The position numbers were made by a program, and so were the translations under genes. Shown piece after piece: positions 8,126 to 14,398 of a stretch of DNA of 50,245 nt (position 1 is the first letter of the stretch; each line of letters opens with the position of its first letter). The DNA is taken from assembly GCA_937952095.1 (NCBI GenBank), contig CALFYG010000327.1:1-50245 (forward strand), given 5' to 3'. The DNA comes from an uncultured Micrococcales bacterium. Lineage in GTDB: Bacteria > Actinomycetota > Actinomycetes > S36-B12 > UBA10799. The notes beneath the pieces are model-generated. The model had not been told where the DNA came from. It was given only the letters and a program-made list of their open reading frames with translations, and did no database searches.

Positions 8126-8281
8126 ATGAGCAAACTTTTACAGAATTTTGAAGCTAACCCAACAAAAGAAAACGCTAATAAGGTTGTACGCCATGCCATG
8201 AAACATATGATGAGCTTGACGCTGTTAAACTCGGATCAGATTGCAGTTTATGACCGAGCATATAAAATGGCTGGTGTGTAA
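8126..8281 (+). CDS. Small hypothetical protein
   Basis: 51 residues, MSKLLQNFEANPTKENANKV at the start, helical, with a Met-rich middle (HAMKHMMSLTLL). ATG 8126 has GGAG 7 bases upstream; a longer frame from 8063 would run through the promoter. The stop overlaps the next ATG (taATG). First gene of the small-gene operon; no family recognised. Confidence 0.55.
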   Translation: MSKLLQNFEANPTKENANKVVRHAMKHMMSLTLLNSDQIAVYDRAYKMAGV

Positions 8282-8493
8282 TGACAACAGAACATTCTCA
8301 GCTTCTTGATAACCTGAAAGTCTTCGTCAAAGAAAACCGCCATGTTATTTCCAAATGCAGGTTTCAGGATGAGTTTTCTGCGATTGAGGTCGAACTGCAA
8401 GCCGTTATTGATAACGCGAATGAAGCGCAGGAGCAAAGAGATCGTGAAGAATATATTCGCTGTAACCGTATCTGTGGAGAGCAATTGGTATGA
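8281..8493 (+). CDS. Small helical hypothetical protein
   Basis: 70 residues, charged and probably all-helical (LLDNLKVFVKENRHVISKC; VIDNANEAQEQRDREE). Coupled at both ends: its ATG overlaps the previous stop and its stop overlaps the next ATG. No known domain. Confidence 0.5.
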   Translation: MTTEHSQLLDNLKVFVKENRHVISKCRFQDEFSAIEVELQAVIDNANEAQEQRDREEYIRCNRICGEQLV

Positions 8494-8744
8494 CAACAAG
8501 ATCGCAACGTAACTGCCGAAAGAAAAAAACATACAAATCACGATCAGAGGCAAAGGAAAAATCTATGTTTTACAAAAAACACAACGGAACGAAATTGAGG
8601 CCGTATAATTGCATCGAATGTAATAATTACCATTTGACAAGCAACGGAAATATCAGGGCCTTCATCATGGATGCAGTAACAGGGATAGCCATGATCGGCA
8701 TGTGCGCGGTCTGGTGCTTTGTTATATATGCGTTTGGGGGTTAG
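8490..8744 (+). CDS. Small zinc-ribbon-like protein with C-terminal membrane segment
   Basis: 84 residues. The basic N-terminus (SQRNCRKKKTYKSRSEAKEK) and Y-N-C-x2-C-x2-YHLTS (residues 38-49) match a small phage module whose hallmark is a Cys pair followed by a YHLTS/WHLTS end. The last 25 residues (AVTGIAMIGMCAVWCFVIYAF) form a likely transmembrane helix, unusual for that module. ATGA overlap with the gene before. Possibly a membrane-anchored nucleic-acid-binding or early host-interaction protein; this is a guess. Confidence 0.55.
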   Translation: MTTRSQRNCRKKKTYKSRSEAKEKSMFYKKHNGTKLRPYNCIECNNYHLTSNGNIRAFIMDAVTGIAMIGMCAVWCFVIYAFGG

Positions 8745-8747
8745 GGG

Positions 8748-8918
8748 ATGAACAACGAATTGAATGAAATTGCTGGTGGATCGAAGTTTACTGAATCTCA
8801 GATGATCGCCCTGCGATACATCAGGGACACGCTGGAGCATGTAAAACTACTGGCCGTACGGGAAGGGCTGATTATCGCTGATGATATTCAAGATGCAATC
8901 GACGCGGTGATGTCATGA
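8748..8918 (+). CDS. Small helical hypothetical protein
   Basis: 56 residues: MNNELNEIAGGSKFTESQMI, then a helix ALRYIRDTLEHVKLLAVREG. TAGGGG lies just upstream of ATG 8748 and the stop overlaps the next ATG (ATGA). No domain recognised. Confidence 0.5.
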   Translation: MNNELNEIAGGSKFTESQMIALRYIRDTLEHVKLLAVREGLIIADDIQDAIDAVMS

Positions 8919-9163
8919 GTATTATTGACGAACTTAACAGACTAAAACCGGGTGAAAGACTTGTGTATCTCGTTAATGACACGGGATGGTCGGGGAGGTT
9001 TGAACATAGGGAATTGTTCAACTGGTGTCAGGACGCACAAAAGAAAGGCACTTATGATTTTGTGCAGAGAAAGATAGCTGTGCCGCGTCATGCGCCGGGA
9101 TTGTTTGAGTACATTGCTATCAAAAAGGCGGTTCCGAAGCCGTCGATATGGAGGAAAACATGA
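8915..9163 (+). CDS. Small hypothetical protein
   Basis: 82 residues, mixed alpha/beta (LKPGERLVYLVNDTGWSG; GLFEYIAIKKAVP). Coupled by ATGA overlaps on both sides. A basic C-terminus (KPSIWRKT) is the only notable feature. The layout of a helix followed by short strands would suit a small regulatory or inhibitor protein, but nothing specific is visible. Confidence 0.5.
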   Translation: MSIIDELNRLKPGERLVYLVNDTGWSGRFEHRELFNWCQDAQKKGTYDFVQRKIAVPRHAPGLFEYIAIKKAVPKPSIWRKT

Positions 9164-9309
9164 AATATATGATAACCGTTGACGGTCATAAAATAGAACA
9201 AATTGAAACGGCGAATGTGATCCATCACATCGAGGCTGAGAAGGTCTGTTACGAATGGGCGAAAGAGAGATTTATATCAGAAAAGGGTGTCAGGATGGTG
9301 AGATTATGA
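9160..9309 (+). CDS. Very small hypothetical protein
   Basis: 49 residues: MKYMITVDGHKIEQIETANV, then a helix with a Glu/Lys/Tyr-rich face. ATG 9160 lies in an ATGA overlap with the previous gene, with GGAGG 5 bases upstream, and its own stop overlaps ATG 9306. Function unknown. Confidence 0.5.
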   Translation: MKYMITVDGHKIEQIETANVIHHIEAEKVCYEWAKERFISEKGVRMVRL

Positions 9310-9461
9310 AAGTTTTTGATTTAACCGGGCCTGATGATCTTGATCCTAAAACCATCGTCGCCGATCTTATTGAATTATGCACGATGGCAGCAGAAACGAA
9401 TGTGATCCGGATCATTGATTTTGATAGAAATCCCAGCCATGGGGCTAGATTCACGTCGTAG
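9306..9461 (+). CDS. Very small hypothetical protein, last of operon
   Basis: 51 residues, MKVFDLTGPDDLDPKTIVAD then an Asp/Ile-rich C-terminus (VIRIIDFDRN). ATG 9306 overlaps the previous stop, so I prefer it to a longer in-frame start at 9255. It closes the chain of coupled small genes. Confidence 0.5.
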   Translation: MKVFDLTGPDDLDPKTIVADLIELCTMAAETNVIRIIDFDRNPSHGARFTS

Positions 9462-9546
9462 CAAAATGGCAGGATGGTGGCGGGGGATTCCTCACAGTGC
9501 ATGTGCTAATCGCTGTGTCAGAATCACAACACCCCGCCCCCTTTCT

Positions 9547-9568
9547 AAAGCAGATTGCGGTCTGTTTT
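9547..9568 (+). terminator. Possible weak intrinsic terminator
   Basis: AAAGCAGA and TCTGTTTT form an 8-bp stem with one G-T pair and a 6-base loop, ending in a T run. It lies in the 145-base gap (9462-9606) between the small-gene operon and the next gene. The gap also has a larger GCGGGG/CCCCGC inverted pair around 9482-9538. The stem is GC-poor. Confidence 0.3.
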
Positions 9569-9606
9569 GGTGAGGAATTTAACCACTAGAAACTAAGGAG
9601 AATGAA

Positions 9607-9987
9607 TTGAATATCAACGATCTCACTATCGGCCAAGCGAAAGAACTCTCTTCCATGCTGCAAGGCCAAGCGGCTAACACTGGATTGAATAATTACGCTA
9701 TCGGTAAGAGAGTCATCATCCGTACCTATACCGCTGGTGTCTGGTTTGGAGTTCTGGATCAGAAATCAGGAAATGAGGTTATCCTTAAAAACGGTCGTAG
9801 ATTGTGGCGTTGGCACGCAGCGGAAAGTATTTCCCTGAGTGCGGTTGCAGTTTATGGAATCAATGCGGATAAGAGTTCGCTTGCCCCGGCTGTTGAAGTG
9901 ATATGGCTTGAGGCGATTGAAATCATCCCTGTTACCGATAAAGCGGCGAAAACGATTGAGGGCGCAAAAGATGCCAAGGCTCAATGA
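9607..9987 (+). CDS. Hypothetical phage protein (DUF6948-like, tentative)
   Basis: 126 residues beginning MNINDLTIGQAKELSSMLQ. The start is TTG 9607: AAGGAG (9595-9600) is 6 bases upstream and the nearer ATG (9602) is followed at once by a stop in frame. The middle has strands typical of a small beta-barrel (IGKRVIIRTYTAGVWFGVL, EVILKNGRRLWRW), then AVAVYG and VIWLEAIEIIPV. Phage proteins with this opening and a central IRT strand are often labelled DUF6948; function unknown. It is the last complete gene of the left, moderate-GC part. Confidence 0.6.
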   Translation: MNINDLTIGQAKELSSMLQGQAANTGLNNYAIGKRVIIRTYTAGVWFGVLDQKSGNEVILKNGRRLWRWHAAESISLSAVAVYGINADKSSLAPAVEVIWLEAIEIIPVTDKAAKTIEGAKDAKAQ

Positions 9988-10069
9988 TTTCATTGCCGCC
10001 GGCTCCGGCTCCGGCTACGGCTCCGGCTCCGGCGACGGCTCCGGCTACGGCTACGGAGAGGGATGGTGA
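9971..10069 (+). CDS. Gly-rich repeat ORF spanning the junction (probably chimeric)
   Basis: 32 residues: MPRLNDFIAAG, then repeated GS, GY and GD dipeptides, ending GYGYGEGW. The first 10 codons use the left part's base composition and overlap the previous gene by a coupling-like arrangement. The last codons belong to the GC-rich right part. Phages do carry proteins with long Gly-Tyr/Gly-Ser/Gly-Asp repeats of unknown role; here two such genes seem joined within the repeat. The ORF as written is unlikely to exist in either genome. Confidence 0.4.
   Translation: MPRLNDFIAAGSGSGYGSGSGDGSGYGYGEGW
10000..10055 (+). repeat. Short tandem repeat at the junction of the two genomes
   Basis: Imperfect 6-base units GGCTCC, GGCTAC and GGCGAC are repeated nine times or so. 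Base composition changes sharply across it, from moderate GC before 9,990 to very high GC after 10,060. A repeat that reads Gly-Ser/Gly-Tyr in many phages is a good place for assembly to jump from one genome to another. Confidence 0.8.
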
Positions 10070-10191
10070 CCGTCTTGGAGAACGCCCACTCCATTGTCGG
10101 TGTCGGCCCCGACGACGCCGCAGCGATCGCCCGAACCCGGAACCTGGTCGCCGCCAGGCTGGCCGAGGTCACGTGGGACTCGGAGCGATGA
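10063..10191 (+). CDS. Small hypothetical protein, first of the GC-rich part
   Basis: 42 residues from ATG 10063 (GTG 10066 is the alternative, after GGAGAGG). It reads MVTVLENAHSIVGVGPDDAA then an Arg/Ala-rich helix. It overlaps the next gene by ATGA. Because it begins 8 bases after the junction repeat, its real start could lie in sequence lost at the join. No function seen. Confidence 0.45.
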   Translation: MVTVLENAHSIVGVGPDDAAAIARTRNLVAARLAEVTWDSER

Positions 10192-10475
10192 ACGTGAGGG
10201 AAGTGTCGGAATCCGCCGGGCTGACCGTCGAAGAGTTGGACGCTGCTCTCGACGTGGTCGGATGGATGCTGGAGCATCCGTCGTACCGGTACGACGAGGA
10301 CACGGCCGCGCTCCGCCACACCCGGACTCTGCTGCAGGTCGAGATGCAGTCACGCTCGCAGCCCGACGCCTACCGCCGCCTGGCCCACGACCTGCTCAGC
10401 TTGCGGGACGCCGACCCCGCCGCATACAGGGCGCTCATGGCCCGTCTGGACGCCGACCAGGGAGGCAACCGATGA
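10188..10475 (+). CDS. Small helical hypothetical protein
   Basis: 95 residues from ATG 10188, coupled by ATGA overlaps on both sides. Helical throughout, with SAGLTVEELDAALDVVGWML near the start and LRDADPAAYRALMARL near the end. The segment DADPAAYRALMARL resembles DTDPAAYMYLLTRV in the following protein, so they may share a short module. The frame is open much further upstream, but that part reads through the junction repeat and is not coding. Function unknown. Confidence 0.55.
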   Translation: MNVREVSESAGLTVEELDAALDVVGWMLEHPSYRYDEDTAALRHTRTLLQVEMQSRSQPDAYRRLAHDLLSLRDADPAAYRALMARLDADQGGNR

Positions 10476-10891
10476 CCGACACGACCGACGACGACGAGAG
10501 GGCGGCCATCAGGGGCGAACTGCTCGCCACCCTGCGGGTGACCGCCCCGAAGATGGCCGCCAGGCTGGACGATCACTGGCGGGAGGAAGGAACGACCGTC
10601 CAGATGCCGGTCGACCCCGTCCCCCGCACATGCAGCGTGTGCGGAGAGAAGATCAAGGCCCGGGCCGAAACGTCGGGCAGGTTCCGCACCGTCAACTGGG
10701 TCGACAGCGGGGGTTCGATCGCCGGACCGGACCCGATCACCGGCCCCGACCCGTACGGGCGTCTCGCCGAACTGGCCGACACCGACCCGGCTGCCTACAT
10801 GTACCTGCTGACACGGGTCGAACAGGGGTTCACGCTCCACGTCCACCGGCCAGCACCGACCGAACGCACCTACCCGTCCGACCGGTCCTGA
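10472..10891 (+). CDS. Small hypothetical protein with a Cys pair
   Basis: 139 residues from ATG 10472 in an ATGA overlap. The N-terminal segment RGELLATLRVTAPKMAARL is repeated as RGEILAMLRRKAPVTAARL in the gene at 11720. A single C-x2-C (TCSVCGEKIKA, near residue 55) could be half of a zinc site. The C-terminal half is Asp/Pro-rich with DTDPAAYMYLL. The last 22 bases overlap the end of the minus-strand sigma gene. No family recognised. Confidence 0.55.
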   Translation: MTDTTDDDERAAIRGELLATLRVTAPKMAARLDDHWREEGTTVQMPVDPVPRTCSVCGEKIKARAETSGRFRTVNWVDSGGSIAGPDPITGPDPYGRLAELADTDPAAYMYLLTRVEQGFTLHVHRPAPTERTYPSDRS

Positions 10892-11325
10892 CGCCGCCCC
10901 AACTCACGCAACACCTGAGACACCCGCGACACCGTCACCCCCAACTCGGCAGCCACCTCGGTCGCCGTCCACCCCGCCAACAACCGCCACAGAATCGACC
11001 GCTCCCGCTCCGACGGCCGAAACGACTCGACCAGCACCGACAGCGACTCTGAGTCCCACACCCCGAACACGTCGACAGGGAAGCCGTCCAACGACACTTC
11101 CGAGGACCGCTGAGCGTGACGCACCGTCCCCGGACGCCCCACCGTGCGCCGCAGATCATCCACCACCCGCCGCCGGGCATGCACCACCCGAGCCCCCGTC
11201 GACAAACCCGACCCCTCCGACAGCCACAACGACACGGCCGCCACCTGCACACAATCCTCGTACAACGGCGAGAACCGCCACGGCGCCGCCGCCTGCCGCG
11301 CCAGCCCGTATAGGTCGTCCCCCAC
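10870..11325 (-). CDS. Phage-encoded RNA polymerase sigma factor (sigma70-like, small)
   Basis: About 151 residues from GTG 11325. The N-terminal half (DDLYGLARQA, then GARVVHARRRVVDDLRRTVG) has the helical, Arg-rich layout of region 2; there is no region 3. The C-terminal part, SERERSILWRLLAGWTATEV followed by AAELGVTVSRVSQVLREL, is a clear region 4 helix-turn-helix. Such short sigma factors could redirect host polymerase to phage promoters. It is the only minus-strand gene before the capsid gene and meets the plus gene tail to tail. Start uncertain: the frame is open to 11382, but GTG 11325 has a TAGCCT hexamer 7 bases upstream that suits a leaderless start. It could also be a plain HTH regulator. 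Confidence 0.65.
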   Translation of the reverse strand: MGDDLYGLARQAAAPWRFSPLYEDCVQVAAVSLWLSEGSGLSTGARVVHARRRVVDDLRRTVGRPGTVRHAQRSSEVSLDGFPVDVFGVWDSESLSVLVESFRPSERERSILWRLLAGWTATEVAAELGVTVSRVSQVLRELGRRQDRSDG

Positions 11326-11427
11326 ACCTTGAAGGCTACGAGGCGGCCGGGTCCGACGCCCCTCCGGGTGGCTGCACCGCACGCCGAATGGATCGGGCGC
11401 CGACTCCTGCCGATCGACAAGGCGATG

Positions 11428-11605
11428 TCATCGGTGGGTGTTGCGGCGGCCGACCCCGCGGAGGATCTGGCACACCCGTGACGGGGTGACGTTCGTGCGC
11501 CGCCCCCGATCTCGGCCAACGCCGCACCGGCAGCACAAGCCAGCAGGTCCTTCGTGGTCGGGGGTGCCCTGTCACGGCCACGAAGCCCGCCGTGAATCCG
11601 TACAA
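11428..11605 (-). pseudogene. Possible frameshifted small HTH gene in the sigma-portal gap
   Basis: This is the main content of the 394-base gap between the sigma factor and the next plus gene. On the minus strand one frame reads TTKDLLACAAGAALAEIGG and another continues NVTPSRVCQILRGVGRRN before a stop at 11428. Together they resemble the sigma factor's own HTH (TATEVAAELGVTVSRVSQVL). The break falls at a G-rich run near 11,500. Either a decayed duplicate or an indel in the assembly. Nothing else convincing is seen in the gap apart from a run of C around 11,610. Confidence 0.25.
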
Positions 11606-11719
11606 GTCACCCCCCCCGGTAGCCTAAGAAACCGGGCAGACCAACCCCGAAACACCGAATACGGCAAACCGACAGGGGCCAGCCCAGCACAAACACCGAT
11701 AGGTGGAGGGGGTGCCATC

Positions 11720-11851
11720 GTGGTTACAGCAGAACAGCGGGGCGAGATCCTGGCGATGCTGCGGCGGAAAGCGCCGGTGACGGCGGCCCGGCTGGAGCGC
11801 CAGTGGCGGGAGATGGGGCTCGACATCGTGGAGAAGCGGCCCGACAGCTAG
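11720..11851 (+). CDS. Very small protein, paralogue of the 10472 gene N-terminus
   Basis: 43 residues from GTG 11720 after a strong GGAGGGGG. EQRGEILAMLRRKAPVTAAR and the following RLERQWREMG align with the start of the 139-residue protein at 10472, but the Cys-pair domain is absent. Helical, basic. It sits immediately before the portal gene. Function unknown. Confidence 0.55.
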   Translation: MVTAEQRGEILAMLRRKAPVTAARLERQWREMGLDIVEKRPDS

Positions 11852-11920
11852 GCATTCCCGGGTGCGATGCTGTCGGGGTCGACTCGGGGTCGACGCTGGA
11901 CAGTGATCCGAGGAGGCCCG

Positions 11921-14398
11921 GTGCCACTCAACCGACGACGCTCTGGTGAGCCACGCACCGCCGCAGTGGTGGCGGCCTCGGATTTGCGGGGGCGGCTGCG
12001 GTCGTCGGCGAAGGCCCGGACGTGGCAGCAGAAGGTCATCAGGTATGACCGGGAGGGTCCGTCGGTCGCCGGGTACTACCTGGACACGGTGCAACTGCTG
12101 GCGACGTTGTGCCCGCTGATCGGTGAGCGGCGCGAGGCGGACGGGACGTGGTCCCGGGTGAACGACCCGGTGGTGACCCGGGCGATCGCATCCTTCTCCA
12201 GCCCGATGTATTCGACGGCGGAACTGTTCGCCTTGCCGGTGCGGCACTTGGATGCGATCGGCGAGTCGTGGGTCATGTTCTCGGCCGACATCGGTTGGTG
12301 CGTGGCGACCGTCCCGAACGTGAAGATCATTCACGGCGGGAATGCTGTCGAGTTCACCGACCCGTACGGCCTGACTCGGCGGGTGCCGAAGGAGCGGGCG
12401 TTCCGGTTGTGGACCCAGGACCCGTACGAGCCGTGGCTGCCGACGTCGGCGATGCAGCGTGCCCTGCCGGACTTGCGGCGCTTGGACGCCGCCTGCCGTA
12501 ACCAGACCAGGTCGGCGGAGTCGCGGCTCATCATGAACGGTCTGGTGGCGTTCCCGCCGGATGAGGGTCCGACCCGTGCCTTGGGCCAACCGGCGGACGG
12601 GCGGGTGTTGACGGGTGTCGAAAAGACGGTCGATGACTTCATCACGATCGGGCAGGAGGCGTTCAATGACGACGACAGTCCGGCAGCGTCGATGCCGTTC
12701 CCGTACATCGGCGGGAAGGCCGAGTACGTCCAGGTTGGGCGCCCGGTGGACGAGCAGGTGCTGGAGGTCGAGAAGGCGGCGCTGGAAGCGTTCGCCCGGG
12801 GTGTCAACTTTCCGGCACAGCTCCTGACGGTCGGCCCGGGTTCGGCGAACCATTGGAACGAGTGGATCCTGCAGGAAGTGCAGCACAAGATGGGCTTGGC
12901 CCCGAAGCTGCGGCCCGTGTGCGATGCCCTGACGACGATCTTCCTGCGGCCGCTGCTGGAACGGATCAAGACCCGGGTGACGTCCTGGGACCTTGACCCG
13001 TCGGAGATCCGGCTCGGGTTCGACCTGGACTTCCTCACGTCGAAGCCGGACCAGTCGGCGCAGGCGTTGCAGGCGTGGGCGCAGGGCATCGTCGGCCGGG
13101 AGGGTGCAGCCCAGATGCTGAAGGTCCCCGAGTCGTGGCTGTTGCCGATCCCCGACGGGATGACCGAGTACGAGCATTGGGAGTTGGCGACCGGAAGCAA
13201 GGGCGCCCCGTACGCCGAGGTGGACGGTGACGGCAAGCTGATCGTCCCGCCGCCGGATCCGGGTATGGGCGGGGATCCGGGTATGGGCATGGACCCGTAC
13301 GGCGGGGATCCAGGCATGGGCGAGGATCCGTCGGCACTGGACGAGGCCCCGCCCGACGGTTCCGACGACCTGTTCTCTGCCCCGTACGACCCGCCCCGGG
13401 CTCGGATGTCGGCCGCATCGGACCCGAACAGGTTGAACGTGCTGTTGGCCGAGCTGGTCATCGTGGACGACCGCCTCACGCAGAACCTGTCGGGCGTCAG
13501 CCGAGTCCTGTCCGAAGCGATCACCGTCGAGGCCGTCAAAGAGGGTCTACGGGCGATGGACCGTGACGACCCGTTGCGGGCCGAGTTGCGGGAGATGCCG
13601 TCCCAGAAGGCGTGGCGGGAACTGCCCGACGAGGCCAAGGCGCAGGTCGACACCGTCGGGGTGGCGGAACGGACAGCGGCCAAGTACGAGGGGATCGTCT
13701 CCGGGTTCCTGTCCGAAGCGGCCGCCGACGCCGAGAAGGCGTGGACGATCTTCGGGGTGCCCGCCCCCGAGTTCCTGGTGGCCGCCGGGGCGACAGCGTT
13801 CCTGGTGGCGACGGTGGACGCCGCCGCCGGATTCCTCGGCGGGGTCACGATCGGACCCCTGAAGGCCACGTTGGATGCAGCGCAGGCTGGTCTGTTGACG
13901 GCGGCTGTCGTCGGTCTGTTGCCGGTGCGGGCTGCGATGGTGGCCGCCGCCGGGGCGAGGGTCGACTTGGACGGCCGGGTGGTGCAGTCGCCGGGCGGAA
14001 CCCCGTACGGGCCGGGTGGCGGGCCGTGGGAGGGTGCGTTGGGTATGGCGCTGGGCGACCCGTCGATCGCACAGATTCGGACGGTCGCTGAAGAGGAAGC
14101 GGCCGGGACCCCGGGCGAGGGACTGTCGGATTCCGACACCCCTTCTGGCGGGGGACCCGGATCCGGGGGTGCCGGGCCGGGAGCCACTCCTGGTCAACCG
14201 CCCGGGGGTGCCCGGACGGCCCACGTCCAGTTCAGGTGGGCGCACGGGTTCTTCGGCAACCCCGAGACGCCGTTCCCGCCGCATGAGGCTCTCGACGGAC
14301 GCCGGTTCGACTCACTCGCCGACGTGCCCTACGGCCTGTACCCGGGTGACCATGCCGGATGCCGGTGCGGGTTCATCCCCGAGATCAAGGTCGTGTGA
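11921..14398 (+). CDS. Portal protein fused to a MuF-like head-morphogenesis domain
   Basis: 825 residues from GTG 11921, which has a perfect AGGAGG (11911-11916) 4 bases upstream; ATG 11867 in the same frame has no such site. Residues 1 to about 430 look like an actinophage portal (WQQKVIRYDREGPSVAGYYL, SPMYSTAELFALPV, WNEWILQEVQHKMGL). A Gly/Met/Asp repeat linker follows (about 445-475). The C-terminal half is helical, Ala-rich, and ends with the MuF signature: HEALDGRRF, then PGDHAGCRCGFIPEI. Portal-MuF fusions are known in actinophages: the portal forms the DNA channel, and MuF domains assist head assembly or are ejected with DNA. It overlaps the next gene by one base. The terminase expected upstream is absent. 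Confidence 0.8.
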   Translation: MPLNRRRSGEPRTAAVVAASDLRGRLRSSAKARTWQQKVIRYDREGPSVAGYYLDTVQLLATLCPLIGERREADGTWSRVNDPVVTRAIASFSSPMYSTAELFALPVRHLDAIGESWVMFSADIGWCVATVPNVKIIHGGNAVEFTDPYGLTRRVPKERAFRLWTQDPYEPWLPTSAMQRALPDLRRLDAACRNQTRSAESRLIMNGLVAFPPDEGPTRALGQPADGRVLTGVEKTVDDFITIGQEAFNDDDSPAASMPFPYIGGKAEYVQVGRPVDEQVLEVEKAALEAFARGVNFPAQLLTVGPGSANHWNEWILQEVQHKMGLAPKLRPVCDALTTIFLRPLLERIKTRVTSWDLDPSEIRLGFDLDFLTSKPDQSAQALQAWAQGIVGREGAAQMLKVPESWLLPIPDGMTEYEHWELATGSKGAPYAEVDGDGKLIVPPPDPGMGGDPGMGMDPYGGDPGMGEDPSALDEAPPDGSDDLFSAPYDPPRARMSAASDPNRLNVLLAELVIVDDRLTQNLSGVSRVLSEAITVEAVKEGLRAMDRDDPLRAELREMPSQKAWRELPDEAKAQVDTVGVAERTAAKYEGIVSGFLSEAAADAEKAWTIFGVPAPEFLVAAGATAFLVATVDAAAGFLGGVTIGPLKATLDAAQAGLLTAAVVGLLPVRAAMVAAAGARVDLDGRVVQSPGGTPYGPGGGPWEGALGMALGDPSIAQIRTVAEEEAAGTPGEGLSDSDTPSGGGPGSGGAGPGATPGQPPGGARTAHVQFRWAHGFFGNPETPFPPHEALDGRRFDSLADVPYGLYPGDHAGCRCGFIPEIKVV
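13255..13328 (+). repeat. Degenerate repeat encoding Asp-Pro-Gly-Met-Gly units
   Basis: GGATCCGGGTATGGG-like units at about 13,255, 13,272 and 13,306 encode DPGMG repeats. They form a flexible linker between the portal and MuF parts. Confidence 0.7.

Noticed and set aside
9984..10187. N-terminal extension of the 10188 gene through the junction repeat
   Set aside because: It reads the Gly-Ser repeat as Pro-Ala-Pro and Thr-Ala strings and then an Arg-rich stretch; ATG 10188 with an ATGA overlap is the better start.
9990..10319. Minus-strand frame with an Arg-Ser repeat tail at the junction
   Set aside because: It is only the reverse reading of the Gly-Ser/Gly-Tyr coding repeat and the two small plus-strand genes.
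11624..13177. A 517-codon minus-strand frame antisense to the portal
   Set aside because: Arg/Pro/His-rich shadow with no recognisable domain; the plus-strand portal signature is clear.
13255..13328. Repeat cluster considered as a possible CRISPR or iteron array
   Set aside because: Units are short, unevenly spaced and in frame, coding Asp-Pro-Gly-Met-Gly; no spacers or origin features.
12331..14187. A 618-codon open frame on the minus strand
   Set aside because: Antisense to the portal-MuF gene, with Ser/Pro/Ala-rich composition and no conserved motif.
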